Positions 1 to 10,981 of a stretch of DNA of 64,000 nt are shown one piece after another. Where the stretch lies: assembly GCA_029891385.1 (NCBI GenBank), contig CM057224.1:29033005-29097004 (forward strand), given 5' to 3'. This DNA is from Erythroxylum novogranatense. Its lineage: Eukaryota > Streptophyta > Magnoliopsida > Malpighiales > Erythroxylaceae. The notes under the pieces were generated by a model. It was not told where the DNA came from and did no database searches. It saw nothing but the letters and a program-made list of their open reading frames with translations. The position numbers and the translations under genes were made by a program. How positions within the stretch are numbered: position 1 is the stretch's first letter; each line of letters starts with the position of its first letter.

Positions 1-453
1 GAATTTGGATTATAAGAATGTTTCGATTAAGGTTTCAAAAGAATGATTAATGATAAAAGAGTCTGATAATGGAAATTAAGGTTAGAATTTCATGATGAAT
101 TGGGATGAATTGATTTGACTATGCTTTTGTGAGATAAAAGAATGAATATTTTGAAAGATGAAATGAATGATAGAGATACATATATAGAAGTTCAAAAAGT
201 TGATTTTGAATGATGATTGGTCCATATTAAGGTTATTCAAAATTGGACCATTGATTTGTGTAAATAGATTAAGAAACATTGATTTATGGACATAGTGATT
301 TGATATGATTTTGATGGGTTTTGATATGATGAGAAATTAGTGAAGAAAGTGATTGACTATGATCATTTAGAAGAATTTATTTGAGAGAATGTGTATTTGG
401 TGATTTCTTAAGTTAGAATTTCGAGGACGAAATTCTTTTAAGAGGGGGAGAAA
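1..453 (+). mobile_element. 3' end of the internal region of LTR element X, with polypurine tract
   Basis: This stretch runs into the window from the left and ends in a purine-rich tract at about 438-453 (AAGAGGGGGAGAAA), directly followed by TGTTAGACCCC, the start of an LTR. No pol domain is readable in any frame. The only coding trace is the terminal F-R-G-R-N-x-F word at about 418-437, which ends pol in the chromoviruses of this window. X therefore looks like a non-coding or heavily decayed relative of element H, which has nearly the same polypurine-tract context. Confidence is high that this is an internal 3' end and low on what the rest of X encoded. Confidence 0.72.
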
Positions 454-1416
454 TGTTAGACCCCGAACTTTTCTTGAGAATTAGAAATTTATAAAATGAA
501 ATTAAATGAGAAATATGGGATGATTCTTAGTAATAAATAAAAAGTATAAATGCATTTATGAGCATTTGATGAAATGAAAGCCATTTGAGTTTCTTTGTGT
601 TTTGCATATGTTTCATAAAAAGAAGAGGTTTTGTGTATTGTGTTTGGATGTGGATGATTGAAGTGTTTGTGCAAGTTGAAGAATTTGGCTTGTGACATTT
701 TAGGGGAGATGCTGTCAAAATTTCCATAATGGGCAGAAACTTTGACTGCATTTTTAACCCTCTTAGAGTTTGAATTGGTTTGGAGGATCTTCTTGAAGAT
801 TTTAGTTTAGGTTTTGATCTTTACAATGATGTGTAATATGTTATTTTTGGTTGTAGAAATTGAAAGATATGAAATTTGGAAGTTTGAATGTGGTATAGGA
901 TGACTAATATTCTGACAGAATCTTGGACTAAAAAATTGACTTAGTTAGAGTTTGAAATTGCCTTTAAGTGCTTCATGAAAGTTGAAGATTTTGTTTTGAT
1001 CTTTACTTTGATATAAAGTATAGAATTTTTGGTCAATGGGATGAGAAATTATGAATTTTAGAAGTTTTGTTACTGTTCAGATGATAGTATTCGGACAGTA
1101 AATTTGATTGAATTTTTGATCTATATAGAGGTTGAATTTGCTTTTAAGTTTTTCATGAAAGTTTTAGATTATGCTTTGATCTTTCCAGTGATGTAAAGTT
1201 TGTAATTTTTCGATCATGGATTAGGAAGTTATGATTTTTGGAAGTTTCTGTTACTGTTTTGTCATGTTCATTAGTGGGCAGAAACTTTGAGTGGCTTTTT
1301 GACTCCCTTAGAGGTCAAATTGATTTTTCTGTCCTTCATATAAGTTGTAGGTTGCTTATTGATCTTTGCATTGATATAAAATATGATGTTTGGACCTTGG
1401 AGTTGAATGATAGAAA
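454..1416 (+). repeat. LTR X, segment 1 (U3, degenerate repeat units)
   Basis: This is the first piece of LTR X. From about 690 onward it is built of degenerate units of roughly 120-170 bp. Each has the order: CAGAAACTTTGA, a run ending in TTAGAG(G)T, TCATGAAAGTTG, then TTTGATCTTT and a phrase ending in GTTATGA. Copies start near 725, 930, 1075 and 1270. Related units occur in LTRs a, b, c and H. Short open frames here are not conserved and are not called as genes. Confidence 0.6.
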
Positions 1417-1794
1417 TGTAGCACCCCTTTACCATAGGGTATACATCGGGACGCCCGTAGGTCATCCCAATACATACCCTACGAAAAGGGTACGCTACGA
1501 GCAATCACTAACACTTCACATGGCATTAATAATCATAAAGCATCCATATGAAAATCACTAATTTTTGAAACCATAAATTTTTCTCACATATCATCAAAAG
1601 CAGTAATTTACATAACTGTCAGTTTTTCCTTGTCTGTACATTACTCCAAAAAGGAAATCAAATACAAAAAACCCTAACTAAGTCATCCCTCAAAAAGTGA
1701 CAGCTGACCGACCTGTGAGCTATGACTTCTCTTGCCAACTCGATCTACACGACAGGAAAAGTCTCTCTAGAGCTACGAGTTTACTCTCTCGGTC

Positions 1795-2452
1795 CTAAAA
1801 AATAATTTGCAATTTTGGGTGAGTTTGTGAACTCAGTGAGGAACCATCATCGATGGTTCACCCAATCCATGCAATATACAAACAGATCACATTTATTTCA
1901 CAATAATCCATTCAAAAGTGCCACATGACTATTCACATGGGCACAAAGCAATTTACTTTTCACCCAATCAAAGACATTCAATCAAATGCATATGTAATGT
2001 GTATGTGACCCTTTTCCAATTTATTACGTTGTTGTGACCGAGCGCCTAAACTGTCCCAATAAGGGCGCATTAATCGATGAGCTTGAGGCTCTGTGTCACT
2101 GTGGGCTTGAGGCCCAAATACGTTGAGCTTTAAGCTCTCGGTGGCTGCTCCAGTCACAACTGTCAGTTACTGATCATACATTTATGCATGGATTGCATAT
2201 GTCAAAATAAAACAAAGCCAACATCATAGTTGATCCCAAATTAACACATTCACACAAATGGTTCAAAATCAATCACATTCAAATCACATATATCAAGTAG
2301 GGCATTCCTATGTCAGTATCTCCCAGTACATCGGACACCTTCGGTCCGGAATTCAGGCATAAACAAACGCAAGGCCAACCATTATTCTCCACAGTGTTAT
2401 AAGTGCGAAATTATAAACAATTAATAATTGAGGAACCATCTAGGTTACTTAC
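1795..2452 (-). other. Proposed LTR intron of LTR a
   Basis: The donor is GTAAGT at 2452-2447 and the acceptor is TTTTTTAG ending at 1795, both on the minus strand. The acceptor uses TAG where most sister LTRs use CAG. That change keeps acceptor function, which favours splicing over chance conservation. The interval contains the palindrome cluster bounded by GTTGTGACC-type inverted repeats and the hairpin at 1817-1834. Confidence 0.5.
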
Positions 2453-2520
2453 CAAATAGCTTTTGAGCTAATGTCGGGAAGTCTCGGCAACGTCCGTGGG
2501 ATGACGTTCCAACTGTGCCT
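2453..2520 (-). other. Proposed leader mini-exon of LTR a
   Basis: On the minus strand a TTATAG acceptor precedes 68 bases ending TTTG, then the donor GTAAGTAACC. The core GTTGCCGAGACTTCC is shared with LTRs b and c at the same relative place. It is a predicted exon with no transcript evidence. Confidence 0.5.
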
Positions 2521-5496
2521 CTATAACCAGCAAAATAATTACACATTACCAAATGTATATTCAGAAATATCAAACAATGCACATGGAACAATTAAAACGT
2601 GTACAATGCATGTTCATGACATTCCCTGTACCATTCTATAATTCACATCACAAAATATTTCTCTATGTCTTAGGAACCCATAGACACCAGAATTACTCAA
2701 TTTGGACCTCTATAGGTCCGGATATTGCCAAAATTTAATCAATTCTCTCACTTAGATTCAATCCCTAAATCTCAATTAAATCCCACAAAGTCCACAATTC
2801 TACATGGAGAGGTAGATCATTGTCTTATGAATCCGACGCCTCGAGAATCAGGTCAATCGGAGGTCAGATGACGAAGATATAAGTAAAAGAAGCTTTAGGA
2901 TAAAACAAAAGATAACAGAGTTTGCACTTATTTCCCTCTCTTCCACCATCTGAATTTCTAACATGCATAACTCTTTACACACTTATCCAAAAATTACAAA
3001 CAAGATCTCATTGGAAAGACAACAAGAAACCCTACAAGTTCCATGAAGTTCTCACAAACCAATCTCACCTCTAAGGGTGTCAAAAACTACTTCAAAGTTA
3101 CTGCCCATAAACTAACCATATAAACAGTAACTGTGTTCTTCCAATCCTCATAACTTCTTACTCATAACTCCAAATAAGGTACATTATACACCATTAGAAA
3201 GATATAAAAATTTACTACAATCTTCAAGAAGACCCCCCAATCCAATTCAATCTCTAAGAGGGTCAGAAACACAAACAAAGTTTCTGCCCAATGAAACAGT
3301 AAAACTACCATATGAACAGTAACTGCACTCTACAAAAAAATTCCTATCTTTTCATTCCTTATGCAAAAAAATCCAATATATAGGTCAAAAGAAAGATAAA
3401 AACATTTTATACAAGTTTCATGAATAACTTGGAAGCAAAATCAACCTCTAAACAACTCAAATTCCCAAGCAAAGCTTCTGCCTATATAAGTCTCATTCTC
3501 ACAGTAACAAAATCTTCCAACATTCATAACTCCACATCCCCTTGGCAAAAATTTCCATACCATATAGCAATAAAAAGCTCAAACAATATACTACAATTTC
3601 AAGAAGGACTTCTAAGCAAATTCCAATTCAAACTATGTCAAATCCTCTCATTAAAGTTGCTGTCCTGTTAGGGTTTATAAAACCAACATTTAACCTAAAC
3701 CATAACAAAACTTTACAAATTTATATCTTACAGTACTTACATCCAAAATTCACATAAAATACCTCATTAGAAAGCTACAAGAATCCTCTACAACTTTCCA
3801 GAAGGTCACTTGAGCCAATTTCACCCTTAATAGTCCAAAATTAATATCAGAACACAAAAAGCACAAAACCTATGCACTTAGAGTCACTTACACACAAAAC
3901 ACATTTTCAGTTGAATGACCATCTGAACATTAACACACCATAACTTTCAACGTACAAATCACAAAAATTCATACTTAGTGGCGTTAGAAAGATAACACAA
4001 AAATATTCAACTTTCATGAAGACCAAATTAGCAAATTCAATCCAAATCAACCTAAAAAAATCATCAAAGTTTCAGGTCTCAAGGTTCGGATTACTGTTCC
4101 TACAGCACCTACAACTCACTTTTCATGCCAAATTTAAAACCCTTAAAGCCATAATTGGATAAAACTTCCTTCATATGAAATCTAGCTATACTTCTTAAGT
4201 TTAATGTAAGCCAAAGTTAATCTCCATAAGACAACCATGTCAAAAGTTATGAGAAAAAATTTGAAACCTACACAAAGTAACATTTTCCAGATTTCATATC
4301 CAACTCAACATATTTCATTCTAATACCAATCCTAGATCAATAAGCATCCAATTTAGTCTCCAATTCAGTCCCAAGTTTATCTAAACATTCACTGGAATAA
4401 AAAGGCACCAATTGGCAGCACACAACACAAAATTTTCTTACTTGAATTCTCCACTCATCTACCATCATTCTAACATCAAAACCAATCAAAAACCAATTCA
4501 ACACATATTAGTCATTCAATCTCATACATACATGCACTCATACCCAAGCAATCTAACCACTATCTTTATGAAATTTATGCACAATTAATCACCATAAATG
4601 CTTCTAATTACCAATAAAAGAATAGAAAACTTCATTCTCACCTAAACAAGCTTCAACTCTTCAATCTTCCAAGCTTCACTCAAACTTCTCAACCTCTCTT
4701 CACACCTATGGTTACCACTCTTTAAGGAAAGGATTGAGATTTTTGTGCATAAAAGAAGAGAGAGCATATAAGGTATGAAGGTCTAGATAAGTGGAGAAAG
4801 GAGGAGCAAACAAGAAAACAAGAGAAATTTTAAGTATGGATGAAGTACACCAACGAAGGAGGAGAGGAAGAAAACCTACGGGTGAGAGAATTTGATAAAC
4901 TTTCAAAGTGATTTTAAACCCTTCCAAAGGAGAAGTGTCGTTGGTAAATGAATGGAATAAGACAAGTCTAATAAATGAATGAGGACAGTTGTCATTTAAT
5001 TGGAAAAAGACAAAAAATTAAGTAATCCTATTTAATAAAAGAACATTAATACAAATAAATCTTTAATCCATCTAATGCTAATGACTCTATAACAATCCCA
5101 AAAATCATTTATCCAATAATCCAGTGCCATTAGGCAGAAATTTTCGGTACCAGAAATCCCATCAGTCTGCCTCTTGGCAATTTTTTCGGTCCGGAAAAAT
5201 ACCCCGAACAAATTCCAGGAAAATTCCTGAAATTTCCTAAAAATGTAAAACACACATAAGTCACCCCAATTCAATTTTTTTAAACACACTTATCACATAT
5301 TTCACAAAAATTTCCGTTTAGACACATATGCCGGGAAATGTCATGAATGCATATACAATCATGTGCATGTGCAAAAATTACCATTCATATAATTATAGAA
5401 GCTATATGATTCATGTTCATGCCGAGATATATTTACACTCGTCTAACCCGTCTCAAATGACTAAATTACCCTTCCCATCGATGATGGGATGTTACA

Positions 5497-6110
5497 AAAA
5501 TTTTCAAAGTTGAGTTACTGTTTTGGGATGACAAGTAGGGGCAGTAACTTTGATTAAGTTTTTGACCCCTTTAAAGATGGAATTAGTTTTTGAGTCCTTC
5601 ATGGAAGTTGTAGAGCTTTCTTTTAGCTTTCCAATGATACTAAATTTGTAAAATTTAGAGTTTTGAGTCAAAAGATATGGGGTTTAAAATTTGAGACGTC
5701 GGTTAAGGAAAAGGGGTGCAGGTCCACTCAAATGTCACAGTCATGCATGCGCACGATTGCGACTTTGTGGATCACTGGAATGTTGCGATCGTGCATGCGC
5801 ACGATCGTGACTCTGCTGGATTACCTGAATATCATGGTCATGCACGCGCACGATCGCGACTTCCCTGTTTGTTTAAGAAAGGTAATTTTTTGAACATATT
5901 TTACTTTTTTGCTGCTAACTTTTCCGTCCGACATCCAATTGATTTGGTTTTCGAAGCGTTAGATTCCTGAGATAATTATATTCATCAGAATGGTAAATTT
6001 ATAATTTTTAAGATTAAATTGAAAGAGATTGATTTAATCAAAGTGAGTTAGATAATTTTCTGAATATGGTTCAGTCTTATGAGAAATTCTTGATATTTGG
6101 AGATCCATTA
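5497..6110 (+). repeat. LTR X, segment 2, with a short-repeat cassette
   Basis: This is the continuation of LTR X between solo LTRs a and b. Positions 5735-5875 hold three tandem-like units around the words CATGCGCACGATYGCGACT and CGATCGTGCATGCGCACGAT, much more GC-rich than the surroundings. Immediately after comes the phrase CCGTCCGACATCCAATTGAT with TTTTCGAAGCG, a block also found in LTR b near 8010-8050 and, more loosely, in LTR c near 62130-62170. Confidence 0.6.
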
Positions 6111-8712
6111 TGTAACATCCCATCACTGATGGGAAGGGTAAAGTGGTAATTTGGAATGGGTTATGAGTGTGTAACATAGCTCGGCATGGTCATGCCTAAT
6201 ATGGCCTCCATATCTGCGTAAATTGAGATTTTTGTAAATGCACATGATTGTACATCCATTCATGACATTCTCCCGGCATCTGTGTTTATTGTAAAAAATG
6301 TGTTTTTCGGGATTGAACAATAAATCGGAGTGGATTCTTGTGTGTTTCATATTTTTGGAGAATTTCAGGAATTTTTCTGGAATTTTTCGGGGCACATGCC
6401 CGGACCGGAAAATTTCCATCGGGCTGACTTAGTGGGTTTTCCTGTATTGGAAAGGTACTGCCTCATGGCACGGATTTATGGGTTAAATAATTTTGTTGGA
6501 ATTGTTATAGAGCCATTAGCATTAGAAGGATTAAAGATAAGTTTGGCTTAGGACTCATTAAATGGTTCTAATTGAGTTTTTGTCTTTTTCTCCTATGAAG
6601 AGCCAAGTGTCCTCCCCCTTTATTATCTTTGTCTTGTTCTTTCCCTCATCTACGACTCTTATCCTTGAAGGATGGAAAAATATCACTTGGAAAAAAAGCT
6701 ATTAGTTCTCTTTCATCCAAAGCTCTCCACTCCTTCTTCTTTGTCGATGGTCTTTGCTTCTTGATATAGGATTTGGTGAGGTAATTAAAGAATCAAGGAT
6801 TTGAAGCTAATTTTGGTTAGCCTTGTGTCTATGTTCTTGTATTTAGTGGTAAGAAGCAATAATCATAGCATCTTGTGCATCACTTGCATGAAAGAGGTAA
6901 AGTTTTGGTTGAAATTCTGGAAAATGGAATTTGTATAGGTTTCAGAGTTTTGCCCATAACTTTTGATTAGGTTGTCCAATTGAGTCGGGGTTTGCTTTAA
7001 ATGAAACTTGAGAGGTAGGGCTAGGATTCCTATGAAGGAAGTTCTACCTGATTAAGGCTGGAAGAGCCTTGAATGTAGCCCGGAAGTGTGAAATATGTAT
7101 GCTGGATGAACAGTACCCAAACCTTGGTTCCATTTTGATGACCTGAATCTTTGGTAATTTTTCTAGGATAAAGCAGAGCGATTTTGAGAAATTGGTATTA
7201 CTGAAAGTTGTAGAGGATTGTTATAGCTTTCTAATGATCTATTTTATGTGAATTTTGAGTTTAAGGATTGAAAGATATAAATTGGTGAAGTTGTGTTATG
7301 GTTTAGGCTTGAAGCTGATTTCGTGAGGTTAAACAGGTCAGACACACTCATTTGAGGATGCGACCTTTGTAGAGATGGAATTTAGCTCGGCATTATTCTT
7401 GAGAGTTGTAGATGATTGTCTGAGCTTTTGATTGATATATGTTATGCAATTTTTCGACAATGGGTTTGAAAGTTATGAATTTTGTAAGATTGGGTTAATA
7501 TTGTAACTAGATTTATGTAGGCAGAAGTTTTGCTTGAGATTTTGATTTGGTTAGAGATGGAATTGGTTTCTAAGTTATTAATGAAAGATGTAGAACTTGT
7601 TTTGCTCTTTTGATTGATATAAATTTTGGAAATTTTGACATAGGGGATTGAAAGTTATGAATTTTGCAATAACGGGGGTACTGGCTTGTATGGTCATTGA
7701 GAGGGTAGTAGATTTGATTGAATTTTAAACACCATTAGAGGTGAAATTAAATTTTAAGACCTTCATGAAACTTGTAGAATTTTTCAATACCTTTCCAATG
7801 GGACTGACCTTGTATCATTTGGACACTTGTGTGAAAAGATCGAGCTATTGAAAGAAAATGAGTTCTAAAAAAAAAAAAAAAGGGAGAGGAGCTGCGTAGC
7901 TCCCCCGTATGGAGACCAACGCTCGCCCGCATGCCGAGCTACCAGATGATTGTGTAGCCCGGCTCGCTCTCCGACCTATGTCCAATGTTTTGTGTATAAC
8001 TTTTTCATCCGACCTCCAAATGACTTGATTTTCGAAGCGATGATTTCCTAAGAGAATTTTCTATCTTTCTACACCATATTTGGGATTTTTGAGACTAAAT
8101 AAAATGAAGGTGGTCGGATGTAAGTGAGTGGATCAGTGGGAATGGTCTGAACATGTTTCAGTAATTTGTGGATATCTTGAGCTAGAGAGCTCGGATCGAG
8201 CTGATTCTTTTTCCTGAGTGAACTAGAGACATAGATCTACAATTGTTATGAAGAGGTTGGGTTCCAATTCAGTCCAGGAGATGTTCGTCTTTCTGAGTGA
8301 AGTGTCATAGTGTGATGGCCCGAACATGTTTTGGGAATAATTTTTCCGTCCGATGTCCGATTGACCCGATTCTTGAGGCATCGAATTCGTGAAATATTTA
8401 ATTTCATTATTCATGAAATTGGAAATTTTTAGAGTAGAAATTGATGGGAATTGGTTAGGTCAAAGTGAGGGGATCGGGTAAGGATTCTTCCTAAGCCATG
8501 TTTTGTTCATAATTGGACCTATAGAGGTCCGAATTGAGTGATTTCAGCGTCAATGGGTTTCTAATATTTAGAGAAAAATTTGGTTATGGGAAATTGTGAA
8601 ATAATGCTGGGAATGTCACGACCATGCATTGTACACGTTTAATTGCTTCATGTGCATCAGTAAATGTTTCTGGTTGTCAACTTGGTAATGTTGGATATTT
8701 GGACTGTTTTAG

Positions 8713-8779
8713 AGACACATTTGGAACATAAATTCACAGACGTTGCCGAGACTTCCAGGCCTTAGCTTCGGAAGCAAAG
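8713..8779 (+). other. Proposed leader mini-exon of LTR b
   Basis: An acceptor-like TTTTAG is followed by 67 bases ending AAAG, then the donor GTGAGTAGACC. The core GTTGCCGAGACTTCCAGGC matches LTR c and is close to LTR a. This is a prediction only. Confidence 0.5.
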
Positions 8780-9868
8780 GTGAGTAGACCTAGATGGTCT
8801 TATTTTTATGGTTTACTTGGTTCAGTTATAATTGAATGAAATTTATACATTGATATATTATTGAATGATAACATTGATTGAAATTGAGTATGGGTTCCGG
8901 ACAAGAGGTCCGATGGTTGATTAAGTACTGGGAATGTGCATTAGTGAAGTGTTCCTTGATTGTGAATTGGATGAACTAAGTGTATATGATGTGATTACTA
9001 AATTGCCTGAATGCATAACTGCATATTGATAATTTGCATATGGATGAAATGTGAATGCTCAACTAGATGCTTAATGTCGGACTACGGTCCGACGATAAGT
9101 GGTTATGATTGATTAAGTTCATGCGAATATGGGCAATGCACTTCGTTGCATGAAAAGCGAAATATAATGTGAGTTGTGACCAGAGTTGCCGATGATTAGA
9201 GCTTAAAGCTCACCGAGTGAAAAGAGCTTCGTGCTCATATAGTGATTCAGAGCCTCAGGCTCAACGACAACGAGCCCTACATGGGACAGTTTACAATGAG
9301 CCCTACATGGGACAGTTTATAATGAGCCCTACATGGGACAGTTTACAATGAGCCCTATTTGGGACAGTTATCGATGGGCCCGATATCCATGAGATACGGG
9401 ACAGTTTCAGCACTTGGTCACAACGAAGAAATAAACAGAAATTGGGCCCCATGTATATATGCATGATATGATTGATTTAATTGCATTGAATGGGAATGTG
9501 AAATTGCATTGAATGAGAATATAAAATTGCATTGAACGGGAATACGAAATGGTATTGAATGGGATTGGTTATTTTGAATTGAATAGAATTAACTAAATTG
9601 AATAGAATTGGATGGGAGTTGGTTTACTTGGATTGAATCGAATTGACTTCATTGTTTTCAATGGGATTGTCTTAATTAAGTTACATGGGAACGTTAATTG
9701 GCTTTGAATGTGAAATGAAATTAAATTGATTGTGAATGTAAAGTGTAATAGTGAATGTGAAATGCGATTATGGCAATATATTTATGTATTATGTGACTGG
9801 GTGAACCATCAATGATGGTCACTCACTGAGTTCGCAAAACTCACCCAAAATTTGCAATTGTTTTTCAG
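8780..9868 (+). other. Proposed LTR intron of LTR b (about 1.1 kb)
   Basis: The donor is GTGAGT at 8780 and the acceptor is TTGTTTTTCAG ending at 9868. The interval holds the palindrome cluster framed by GTTGTGACC (about 9173) and GGTCACAAC (about 9417), the 26-bp tandem repeat, and the hairpin with the CTCACCC arm just upstream of the acceptor. Confidence 0.48.
9272..9375 (+). repeat. 26-bp tandem repeat, four copies
   Basis: Four units begin at 9272, 9298, 9324 and 9350, each close to GAGCCCTACATGGGACAGTT plus six bases. The first three differ at one position; the fourth has changes in the middle and tail. A fifth, degenerate unit (GGGCCCGATATCC...GGGACAGTT) follows at about 9376-9408. LTR c has two diverged units at the equivalent place (about 63240-63310), so the unit is old and was amplified in b. 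Confidence 0.85.
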
Positions 9869-10248
9869 GAAGCAAAAGAATACCCCGTTAGGCAACGGGA
9901 GTATGCCGTCTGCTGGCTAATACAATAGAGGGACGGTCGGGGATCTGTTCGTGTCTGCATTAGGGTATTTTAGTTTTCTGAATGTTTGTATGACTCAATT
10001 GGACAATTTGTAAAGTTAACATATTAGAACAAATTGTGTTGATAAAAAGGGCCCTGAGGCCACTGATTCGTTATGCAAATTGTTTTCCGAATAATATGTG
10101 ATATGTATGTATGTGCGCATGTGTTAAAGAAAAAAAATTATACTAAGTTTTGACTAAGTGATGTAGCACGCCGCCTCGCGGGGCACGGACTCGGATATCA
10201 CCGTCGATGTCGGGTTCGGGTCTTGCGGGAGTGGGGTGTTACACATTA

Positions 10249-10981
10249 AGCTGATTATTGTTGCAAAATAAACTAGAGATATGGGGCTACAGGTTATCTA
10301 AAGGCATTGAATTTCAATTTAGCCCCTAAGACTTTCAATTTTTGAATTGAAGTCGGGTTTAGTGTTCAGTCTTGGATTAGTAAGAGCTGAAAGTGTTTTA
10401 GGAAAAACTTTTGCTCTGGTCATCCAAATGAGGTGATTTTTAATTTGGATTAAACTAGAGAAATAGGGATACAATTTGTCTAAAGAAAGTGAATTTTATT
10501 TTAGCCTCTAAGATTATCAATTTTTGGATGGAAGTAAAGTGCTGGAAATTGTTTTAGCATAAGCATAGTCCAAAACGTTTGGAGTATAACTTTTGGAATA
10601 GTGAACCAAATTAAATGATTTTGGTGGCGTTATGAAATTGAGACTATAAGGAACATTTCTCTAGAAGGAAGTTTTACCAAATTCTTTCAACTTGATGATT
10701 TGAAAAATGTCCTAACTTAAGCATGATTTGATAAATTTTGAGACTTTGTTATATTTTATGTTTTTGAGGACTTAATTAGCATGTTAATGTGAATAATTAG
10801 CATTTTAATTTGAGTAAGAGCATATGGGATAAATTGTTTTGCTTAAATTAAATTGAAGTGTTAGAAATTAAAGTGTAAAGAAAGCATAAAGGGCAAAATT
10901 GGAAGGTTACTTAAGTTGTCAAGTTAAAAGGCTTATACGAAAGGGCTTAATGGTCATTTTGCATTCCTTAAAGACAATATA
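10249..10981 (+). repeat. LTR X, segment 3
   Basis: This piece of LTR X lies between solo LTR b and element H. It contains two copies of the module TCCAAATGAGGTGATTTTTA ... GGGATACAA ... CTCTAAGA ... TTTTTGGATGGAAGT (about 10290-10530), also present in H (minus strand, near 12270-12400) and LTR c (62330-62460). No gene is seen. Confidence 0.6.

Larger units (their letters stand above)
1417..5496 (-). mobile_element. Solo LTR a (minus strand, about 4.1 kb)
   Basis: On the minus strand the LTR starts TGTAACATCCC at 5496 and ends GCTACA at 1417. No polypurine tract or primer-binding site lies on either side, so it is a solo LTR. The last 80 bases (1417-1497) match the end of solo LTR c at about 63900-63978. 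The flanks are AGAAA on the left and AAAAT on the right, so the target duplication is not clean. Inside, on the minus strand, are a proposed 68-bp mini-exon (2453-2520), its intron (1795-2452), the GAG...CTCACC hairpin (1817-1834) and a block of short palindromes near 2030-2165. It is diverged from b, and I judge about three quarters identical over the first few hundred bases. Confidence 0.82.
6111..10243 (+). mobile_element. Solo LTR b (about 4.1 kb) with CATTA target duplication
   Basis: It starts TGTAACATCCC at 6111 and ends GTGTTACA at 10243. The five bases on either side are CATTA (6106-6110 and 10244-10248), a perfect target-site duplication. No primer site or polypurine tract adjoins it, so it is a solo LTR left by LTR-LTR recombination. 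Its 3' 90 bases (GGACTCGGATATCACCG and onward) resemble the 3' end of the LARD LTRs. Internal landmarks are degenerate repeat units (7190-7800), a GC-rich cassette (7880-7980), a mini-exon (8713-8779), a 26-bp tandem repeat (9272-9375), a CATCAATGATGG palindrome and the conserved hairpin at 9828-9845. Confidence 0.9.

Noticed and set aside
1238..1561. Open frame of 107 codons at the LTR X / solo LTR a junction
   Set aside because: It crosses an insertion boundary between two LTRs, so it is accidental.
1412..5501. Target-site duplication for solo LTR a
   Set aside because: Flanks AGAAA and AAAAT do not match well enough. The LTR boundaries rest on the terminal sequences only.
9272..9375. CRISPR-like regular repeats
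   Set aside because: The units are contiguous, with no spacers, in a plant LTR. It is a plain tandem repeat.
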